Below, one piece after another: positions 1 through 3,911 of a DNA stretch of 5,814 nucleotides. The notes under the pieces are model-generated. The model was not told where the DNA came from, ran no database searches, and saw only the letters and a program-made list of their open reading frames with translations. The stretch comes from Selenomonadaceae bacterium (GTDB taxonomy: Bacteria; Bacillota; Negativicutes; Selenomonadales; Selenomonadaceae), in the NCBI GenBank assembly GCA_017529085.1, contig JAFXOC010000508.1, forward strand, positions 1 to 5,814, given 5' to 3'. Position 1 is the first letter of the stretch. Each line of letters opens with the position of its first letter. The translations under genes and the position numbers were made by a program.

Positions 1-578
1 TCGTAAAGCGTCGCCTTGTGGGTAAAAATTACGGCGTTGCTGTTATCGCGGAAGGCGTTATCGAGAAGATTTCAGAAGAGGATTTCAAAGCGTTTGGCGA
101 TATAGTTTTAGACGAGCACGGTCATATTCGTTATAGCGAGCTTGACTTCGGGCAGATTTTGAAGCAGGCCGTTTTGCAGGAAATGAGAAAACTAGGTATC
201 AATATCGCCATTGTTGATAAGGAAATCGGTTACGAGCTCCGTTGCACAGCGCCTATCGCTTATGATATCGACTATGCAAGAAATTTGGGGTATGAGGCAA
301 TGCAGTTCCTATTTAGAGGGGACAGCGGCGCGCTTATCACGATACAGGAAAATCAGGCAGTGCCTATGCGTTTTGAAGACATTCGCGATCCCGAAACCGG
401 CAAGACAAAGGTTCGTAAGGTGAATATCCATTCCGTGCATTACAAGATTGCAAGAGGTTTCATGATGCGTATCGAAAAGGGAGATATGGACGATCCCGGT
501 CTTGCAAACGCCTTTAAAATGGAGCTTGGAGATTTCCAGAACCGCTACGGATATTTGTTTGAAGGCGAAGAAGAGTAA
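1..578 (+). CDS. pfp: Phosphofructokinase, probably pyrophosphate-dependent (C-terminal part)
   Basis: Partial gene: the frame is open to the left edge (first whole codon at 3), so the GTG at 18 is an internal valine, not a start. The protein phosphorylates fructose 6-phosphate to fructose 1,6-bisphosphate in the cytoplasm (glycolysis); the PPi-dependent type does this reversibly. Counting from the codon at 18, an AEG motif lies at residues 11-13 in a hydrophobic strand, followed by GYELRC at 71-76 with PIAYDIDYARNLGY just after it. This GYE-R-C / P-x-FD-x-x-Y-x-R-x-LGY pattern is typical of the sugar-phosphate site of long PPi-type enzymes. A DPETGK segment (124-129) and an acidic tail follow. 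The N-terminal GGD phosphate-donor motif and the catalytic PKTIDND-type motif lie outside the window, so PPi versus ATP specificity is inferred from C-terminal similarity only. Base composition is ordinary for the window (29 of 60 G+C at 121-180). A terminator follows directly, so this is the last gene of its transcript. Confidence 0.85.
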   Translation, partial: VKRRLVGKNYGVAVIAEGVIEKISEEDFKAFGDIVLDEHGHIRYSELDFGQILKQAVLQEMRKLGINIAIVDKEIGYELRCTAPIAYDIDYARNLGYEAMQFLFRGDSGALITIQENQAVPMRFEDIRDPETGKTKVRKVNIHSVHYKIARGFMMRIEKGDMDDPGLANAFKMELGDFQNRYGYLFEGEEE

Positions 579-600
579 AATTTTAGCAAATGTGATGATT

Positions 601-634
601 TTAGCCTCTCTTTTTTTGAGAGGCTAAGTTTTTA
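601..634 (+). terminator. Intrinsic terminator after the phosphofructokinase gene
   Basis: A perfect 10-bp stem, TTAGCCTCTC (601-610) with GAGAGGCTAA (618-627), has an all-T 7-base loop and is followed by GTTTTTAT. It begins 22 bases after the stop codon. An outer inverted pair, TTAGCAA (583-589) and TTGCTAA (641-647), encloses it. Confidence 0.88.
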
Positions 635-674
635 TATAAGTTGCTAAGAGGATTGCAGCGTGTGATGGTGATTG

Positions 675-682
675 AAGGTGAT
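675..682 (+). promoter_or_regulatory. Ribosome binding site of the antitoxin gene
   Basis: AAGGTGAT matches the AAGGAGGTGAT consensus with a gap and ends 8 bases before the ATG at 691, which supports that start. No convincing -35/-10 pair was found between 578 and 691, so the promoter of the TA module is not located. Confidence 0.6.
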
Positions 683-690
683 GGTAGATT

Positions 691-921
691 ATGACCGCAT
701 TAAGACAAAATGTGATAGACTTGGTTGGACAAATGCCGGAAGACAAACTCTCTCAAATTTTCATGTATATTGTAAATATAGTGAAAGAAGACACGGACAT
801 TAGTAGGTCAACGACAGAAGACGCATCGTATTATTCGTTATTGCGGATGATAAAACCGATACCAAATTTAGATGAAGAAAAAGAATTAAATGAATACAGA
901 ATGGAAAGATATGAATTATGA
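691..921 (+). CDS. Type II antitoxin partner of a PIN-domain toxin
   Basis: A 76-residue protein placed directly before a PIN toxin and overlapping it by 4 bases (ATGA), the usual antitoxin-first arrangement that keeps the two coupled. The N-terminal part (residues 4-31) is an amphipathic helix with a MPEDKLSQI segment at 15-23, matching the (L/M)PEDKL pattern of small Firmicute antitoxins found with PIN proteins. The middle (32-56) is polar and probably flexible. The end, from LDEEKEL at 60 to ERY at 72-74, is a charged helix of the kind that in these families wraps the toxin and blocks its active site. I see no clear AbrB, RHH or Phd DNA-binding signature, so autoregulation is possible but not shown. 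The start is supported by AAGGTGAT 8 bases upstream. Codon use is AT-rich (AAA, TTA, ATA), unlike the genes on either side. The role as antitoxin is inferred from position and the short motifs. Confidence 0.75.
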   Translation: MTALRQNVIDLVGQMPEDKLSQIFMYIVNIVKEDTDISRSTTEDASYYSLLRMIKPIPNLDEEKELNEYRMERYEL

Positions 922-1340
922 AAGTGCTTATAGATACAAATGTTTTGTTGGATTTTTTAGCTAAAAGACAGGATTATTTCAAATTTGCCAATGATATAAT
1001 AAATGCCTGTCGACTTAAGAAAATTACGGGATTTGTAGCGGCGCACTCGATTACGAATATATTTTACATCTTACGAAAAGAATATTCCATCGCAGAAAGA
1101 AAAACAATGCTGAAACACCTTTTGAATATTTTGAAAGTTATAAATTTAGATAGAGAAAAAATTTTAAACGCATTGGAAAACGAAAGTATTGATGATTTGG
1201 AGGACGCGTTGCAAGCGTGTTGCGCAGAAAATTATACATTGGATTATATTATAGCTCGTGATTTAATGGGGTTTCCCAACGTAAGTATCTCTGTGATTTC
1301 TTCTGAAGAATTTTGTAATCTTATTGCAGAGGAAGATTAA
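918..1340 (+). CDS. PIN-domain toxin (VapC-like ribonuclease)
   Basis: A 140-residue protein of typical size for single-domain PIN toxins, which are Mg2+-dependent ribonucleases that cut tRNA, rRNA or mRNA when the antitoxin is lost. The N-terminus MKVLIDTNVLLDFL carries the first catalytic Asp (D6) in the classic DTN motif. HSITNIFYIL (43-52) is the second conserved block, and here has Thr/Asn where many VapC proteins have Glu. DDLEDALQ (92-99) supplies D93, E95 and D96; LDYIIARD (108-115) supplies D109 and D115. Related proteins usually read DYIVTRN here, so D115 replaces Asn. All key acidic positions I expect are present, so the gene looks intact. The ATG overlaps the antitoxin stop, with only a weak GGAAAGA (903-909) upstream, so translation is probably coupled. 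G+C is low (18/60 at 961-1020 and 15/60 at 1141-1200), suggesting acquisition. The target RNA cannot be told from the sequence. Confidence 0.87.
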   Translation: MKVLIDTNVLLDFLAKRQDYFKFANDIINACRLKKITGFVAAHSITNIFYILRKEYSIAERKTMLKHLLNILKVINLDREKILNALENESIDDLEDALQACCAENYTLDYIIARDLMGFPNVSISVISSEEFCNLIAEED

Positions 1341-1345
1341 ATAAA

Positions 1346-1381
1346 AAAGCCGTTATCCAAATTCTTGCGGATAACGGCTTT
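1346..1381. terminator. Bidirectional intrinsic terminator between convergent operons
   Basis: A perfect 13-bp stem pairs 1346-1358 (AAAGCCGTTATCC) with 1369-1381, with a 10-base loop. On the + strand the right arm ends in TTTCTTT, serving the TA module that stops at 1340. On the - strand the A-run at 1343-1348 becomes a strong U-tract, serving the permease gene that stops at 1384. The hairpin nearly touches the permease stop codon. Confidence 0.92.
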
Positions 1382-1383
1382 CT

Positions 1384-2505
1384 TTATGCGCTTGTTGTTT
1401 CAATACTTCTTGCGGCTTTTTGTGTGCTGTAAAATTTAAGTGTGAAGATTAGGGCGATAATTCCCACGTATACGAAAAATGCGCCGATTTCGCGGGTTAG
1501 ATCCGTAAGAGTCGCTCCTCGCATTATTATATCTCGGACAAAGTGAAATTCCCATGTTAAGGGAAAAACATGAGAAAGAGTCACTACCCAATCGGAAAGA
1601 TGGGTGAGAGGACTTGTAACGCCGCCTAAGATAAAACCGCCCGGGATAAAAAGTATCATTCGGCTAGACGCTATGCCGGGGTTTGCGGCATTCCAACCAA
1701 ATAAAAGAGATAGCGTGCCTACGACAAACACATAGAAAAACTGTATAAATATGAAAGAAAATAGTTCGCCGGAAAAAACCATATCTCCCCAAATGCGAAG
1801 AATAGCCATACCAACCATGAAAGAAGTTAGAAGGCTAAATCCGTAAGGCAAGAGTCTAAGGAGTAAATCCCAAGGCGCGCCGTTTTTTAATATGCCCTCA
1901 AGTTCGCCCGTCATGCGAAGGCGCGGCACCATGCCTATTGTGGCGAATACGAAAAACATACTGCCGAAGAAGAATAAAAAGCCTTCGGTTTGCGCATTTT
2001 CCGTAGAGCCTACGGGATTAAACAAATTGCGGTCGCGAAGACTTAACCCGCCGCCTGTATTTTCGCCTGAAATCATTGAGTTTTCCGTGGCGATAATCTC
2101 GTTTAACGCCTGTTTCATGTCGGCGGTAAGAGCCGTGTTGGTGTTGTCGTAAAAAACGCCTATCGGAGCTATTGCTCCCGTGTATACGTTCTTTTCAAGT
2201 TCCGGGGGCAAATATACAACAGCCGCAGCCTTATCGCGATAAAAAAAGCTTTCGGGTTCCACGGAATGATTGAAAATAGCCGTAACTTTTATATATTGTG
2301 AAGAATTCATGTCGTCTATGATTTGACGGCTGTAATGGCTGTTGTCGAGGTCTATGACGACTACGGGGGTATCTTTGGCGAAATTTCCGCCTAAGAGTAC
2401 GGAAAGCACAACGGTTACAATCATGGCGACCATAAGGCAGACTTTTTCGTAAGGCATTCCATGTCCCGAAAAGAGAAATCCCAGCTCACTTTTGATTGAG
2501 TCCAT
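1384..2505 (-). CDS. ABC-2 type transporter permease (YhhJ/YbhR-like)
   Basis: Inner-membrane permease of 373 residues, near the usual family length (about 370-380). It shows the ABC-2 layout: a membrane segment at about 21-40, a large periplasmic domain at about 45-172 (starting PVVVIDLDNSHYSRQI), then five segments at roughly 175-195, 217-238, 248-270, 281-298 and 340-357. FNPVGS (162-167) is the pre-membrane asparagine-proline motif, and the late VTSPLTHLSDW / HVFPLTW region (296-318) is typical of the family. With the upstream adaptor it should form an exporter for drugs, lipids or another hydrophobic product; the substrate is unknown. I chose the ATG at 2505 because GGGG (2515-2518) lies 9 bases upstream; the frame also has a TTG at 2520 with no good ribosome site. 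The gene overlaps the adaptor by 20 bases, so translation is probably coupled. An ATPase subunit would be needed, and none is encoded in the operon. Confidence 0.88.
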   Translation of the reverse strand: MDSIKSELGFLFSGHGMPYEKVCLMVAMIVTVVLSVLLGGNFAKDTPVVVIDLDNSHYSRQIIDDMNSSQYIKVTAIFNHSVEPESFFYRDKAAAVVYLPPELEKNVYTGAIAPIGVFYDNTNTALTADMKQALNEIIATENSMISGENTGGGLSLRDRNLFNPVGSTENAQTEGFLFFFGSMFFVFATIGMVPRLRMTGELEGILKNGAPWDLLLRLLPYGFSLLTSFMVGMAILRIWGDMVFSGELFSFIFIQFFYVFVVGTLSLLFGWNAANPGIASSRMILFIPGGFILGGVTSPLTHLSDWVVTLSHVFPLTWEFHFVRDIIMRGATLTDLTREIGAFFVYVGIIALIFTLKFYSTQKAARSIETTSA

Positions 2506-3583
2506 TGTTATCAACCCCAATCGTCATACCGGGAATAACTCCGTCGGTGGGTTCCACATAAATTCTCGCTCTGAAACTTGATAAATCCGCCTGACCTTTT
2601 TCGCGCGTCTGACGAAGGTCTGCAAATCCGGGAGCTTTTGAGAGCACCCGAATAACGCCGAGCACAGTTAAACCTCCCGCTACAGTTTTTCCTGTTACCG
2701 TGTAGCCTTCTTTTAATTTTGCCGCCTGTTCCTCGCTTATGTATATATCGTAATACATCCTGTCGCTTTCAAGAATAATAGCGGGTACTGAAGGCGCTAC
2801 CATTTCGCCCTCTTTTTGAAGTATGCTTAAAATCTTTCCGTCTTCCGGTGCGCGAAGTAAGAGACGATCTTTAGCGACTTCCAGTTCTTTTAATTGCACT
2901 TCCTTTTGGGTGCGTTGACTCCGTAAAGCTGCAATATCGTTACTCATGTTTTCGGTTCGTTTGCGCTCTTCTACAATAGTCGGCAGAGTCTCACCTTGAG
3001 ATGCGCCGGCTAAAAGTCTGGCTAGATTTTCCTCTTGCTGCATGACGTTTGCTCTTGCAACGTCTAAAGCCATTACAGCGTCGTCAACTGCGGACATGGC
3101 TATTGCGCCCGAAGCGAAAAGTTCGTTCTTTCTGGCATAATCTATCTCACGGTTTTTTAAGGTGGCTCTTGCGGAATTGAGCGCCGCCCTTTGCTGGTCT
3201 ATCTGCCTTGAACTTTGCACTTCCTGCGTGTCTACGTGAAAATGACTGATGTCTTTAGACGTTTCGAGTGATTTAATCTGAGCGTCGAGGGCTTCTATCT
3301 CGGCTTTTAATTTTTCGATCGAAAGATTGGTATCTGTCGGGTCAAGCGCCATTAAAACATCGCCTTTTTTGACGTAATCCCCTTCCCGTACGTTCTCTTT
3401 TAAAAGACGACCTTTTACAGAATCAAAAGAAATTTTAACTTCTTCCGCCGTTAAAATTCCCTCTTTTTTTTCGCGACCTTGTACAACTGCGTCGTTTCCC
3501 GTATACATTAGGGTTAATCCCGCAATGATAAAGAGGGCGATGAAAAACAAACCTACCTTTTTAGCCTTTTCCTGTGGTGACAT
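2486..3583 (-). CDS. HlyD-family periplasmic adaptor (membrane fusion protein)
   Basis: A 365-residue adaptor that would link an inner-membrane exporter to a TolC-like outer-membrane channel. From the chosen start, residues 10-27 form an uncleaved membrane anchor after a short basic stretch. The first half of the biotinyl-lipoyl-like domain is at 56-84 (VKGRLLKENVREGDYVKKGD, then VLMALDP). Residues 86-240 form a long Lys/Glu/Gln-rich coiled-coil hairpin with its turn near ELFASGAIAMSAVD (154-167). The second lipoyl half is at 243-273 (LRAPEDGKILSI...). A beta-barrel region follows, with PGMTIGV (351-357) near the end. I chose the ATG at 3583 because AAAGGAG (3589-3595) lies 5 bases upstream; an in-frame TTG at 3634 has no ribosome site. 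The permease gene follows directly with a 20-base overlap, so the two form one operon. Such an adaptor is expected mainly in cells with an outer membrane. Family assignment is firm; the exported substrate is unknown. Confidence 0.92.
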   Translation of the reverse strand: MSPQEKAKKVGLFFIALFIIAGLTLMYTGNDAVVQGREKKEGILTAEEVKISFDSVKGRLLKENVREGDYVKKGDVLMALDPTDTNLSIEKLKAEIEALDAQIKSLETSKDISHFHVDTQEVQSSRQIDQQRAALNSARATLKNREIDYARKNELFASGAIAMSAVDDAVMALDVARANVMQQEENLARLLAGASQGETLPTIVEERKRTENMSNDIAALRSQRTQKEVQLKELEVAKDRLLLRAPEDGKILSILQKEGEMVAPSVPAIILESDRMYYDIYISEEQAAKLKEGYTVTGKTVAGGLTVLGVIRVLSKAPGFADLRQTREKGQADLSSFRARIYVEPTDGVIPGMTIGVDNNGLNQK

Positions 3584-3588
3584 AAAAA

Positions 3589-3595
3589 CTCCTTT
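3589..3595 (-). promoter_or_regulatory. Ribosome binding site of the HlyD-family gene
   Basis: On the - strand AAAGGAG ends 5 bases before the ATG at 3583. This is the strongest Shine-Dalgarno match near the gene and decides the start against the upstream in-frame TTG at 3634. Confidence 0.85.
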
Positions 3596-3650
3596 TAAAA
3601 CATCCCCTGCTTTGCGTAAAAAACTGCCGGCCAAAAGGGGTATTGCCCGA

Positions 3651-3663
3651 TTACCCTAGGTAA
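3651..3663. promoter_or_regulatory. Possible operator at the start of the exporter transcript
   Basis: TTACC-CTA-GGTAA is an inverted repeat with 5-base arms around a 3-base centre. It sits just downstream of the leftward -10 box, across or next to the predicted start of transcription (about 3665), where a repressor would block the operon. No regulator gene is visible nearby; a single short palindrome may be chance. Confidence 0.35.
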
Positions 3664-3671
3664 CTTCACAT

Positions 3672-3700
3672 ATTTTAAAATTTTTTTTGAATTTTTGCAA
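3672..3700 (-). promoter_or_regulatory. Sigma-70/SigA promoter of the exporter operon
   Basis: On the - strand TTGCAA (3700-3695) and TAAAAT (3677-3672) are separated by 17 bases. Each box has one mismatch to consensus. The predicted start near 3665 gives a leader of about 80 bases before the ATG at 3583. Confidence 0.65.
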
Positions 3701-3773
3701 GGAGATTTTCTAAGGGAAATTAGCATTTTATGAAATTTTTATAAGAAATTTAGTCCGTAACTCTTGAAATTCA

Positions 3774-3802
3774 TTGACACGACCATTTTTACATGATACA
3801 AT
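3774..3802 (+). promoter_or_regulatory. Strong sigma-70/SigA promoter of rpoB
   Basis: A consensus -35 TTGACA (3774-3779) and a -10 TACAAT (3797-3802) are separated by exactly 17 bases. TG at 3794-3795 gives an extended -10. The AT-rich tracts upstream could add UP-element strength. Transcription should start near 3809, leaving a leader of about 100 bases. Confidence 0.88.
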
Positions 3803-3839
3803 GAACAGACTGTATAGCGAAAATTACGGGTGAACTGCG

Positions 3840-3874
3840 CGAAAAACGGGAATGAGAACATTTCCCGTTTTTCG
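3840..3874 (+). promoter_or_regulatory. 13-bp hairpin in the rpoB leader (attenuator or processing site)
   Basis: CGAAAAACGGGAA (3840-3852) pairs perfectly with TTCCCGTTTTTCG (3862-3874) around a 9-base loop. The sequence after it is TTGTTCGGTTTTTATT, so a U-rich tail follows only after about 8 bases. That is a poor fit to a strict intrinsic terminator but compatible with an attenuator, an RNase III site or a stabilising hairpin. It lies between the rpoB promoter and its ribosome site. Confidence 0.6.
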
Positions 3875-3894
3875 TTGTTCGGTTTTTATTATTT

Positions 3895-3903
3895 AAGGGG
3901 TGA
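3895..3903 (+). promoter_or_regulatory. Ribosome binding site of rpoB
   Basis: AAGGGGTGA differs from the ideal AAGGAGGTGA stretch mainly by one missing base and ends 8 bases before the ATG at 3912. A second AAGGA (3903-3907) lies closer. Confidence 0.7.
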
Positions 3904-3911
3904 AGGATTAG

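Larger units (their letters stand above)
3584..3911. other. Divergent control region between the exporter operon and rpoB
   Basis: These 328 bases hold no credible gene. From left to right they contain the leader of the adaptor gene, an imperfect palindrome (3651-3663), the leftward promoter (3672-3700), an AT-rich stretch of A and T tracts (about 3664-3770) that could serve as an UP element for both sides, the rightward rpoB promoter (3774-3802), and an rpoB leader of about 100 bases with a long hairpin (3840-3874). Confidence 0.8.

Noticed and set aside
211..423. Open frame of 70 codons on the + strand
   Set aside because: It lies inside the phosphofructokinase gene in another frame; the composition is Arg/Ser-rich and it has no family pattern.
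691..1340. Phage, integron or transposon origin of the TA cassette
   Set aside because: No transposase, integrase, attC-like site or target duplication could be seen around it.
1892..2152. Open frame of 86 codons on the + strand
   Set aside because: It is antisense to the ABC-2 permease gene, whose membrane segments and family motifs are clear; the frame shows no protein signature.
2506..2520. TTG at 2520 as the permease start
   Set aside because: No Shine-Dalgarno sequence precedes it, while the ATG at 2505 has GGGG 9 bases upstream.
3584..3634. TTG at 3634 as the adaptor start
   Set aside because: It lacks a ribosome site and would add 17 residues ahead of a normal short N-terminus; the ATG at 3583 has an ideal AAAGGAG.
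3738..3768. Second leftward promoter (TTCAAG and TATAAA boxes)
   Set aside because: Spacing is about 19 bases and the -35 is poor; the pair at 3672-3700 is much better.
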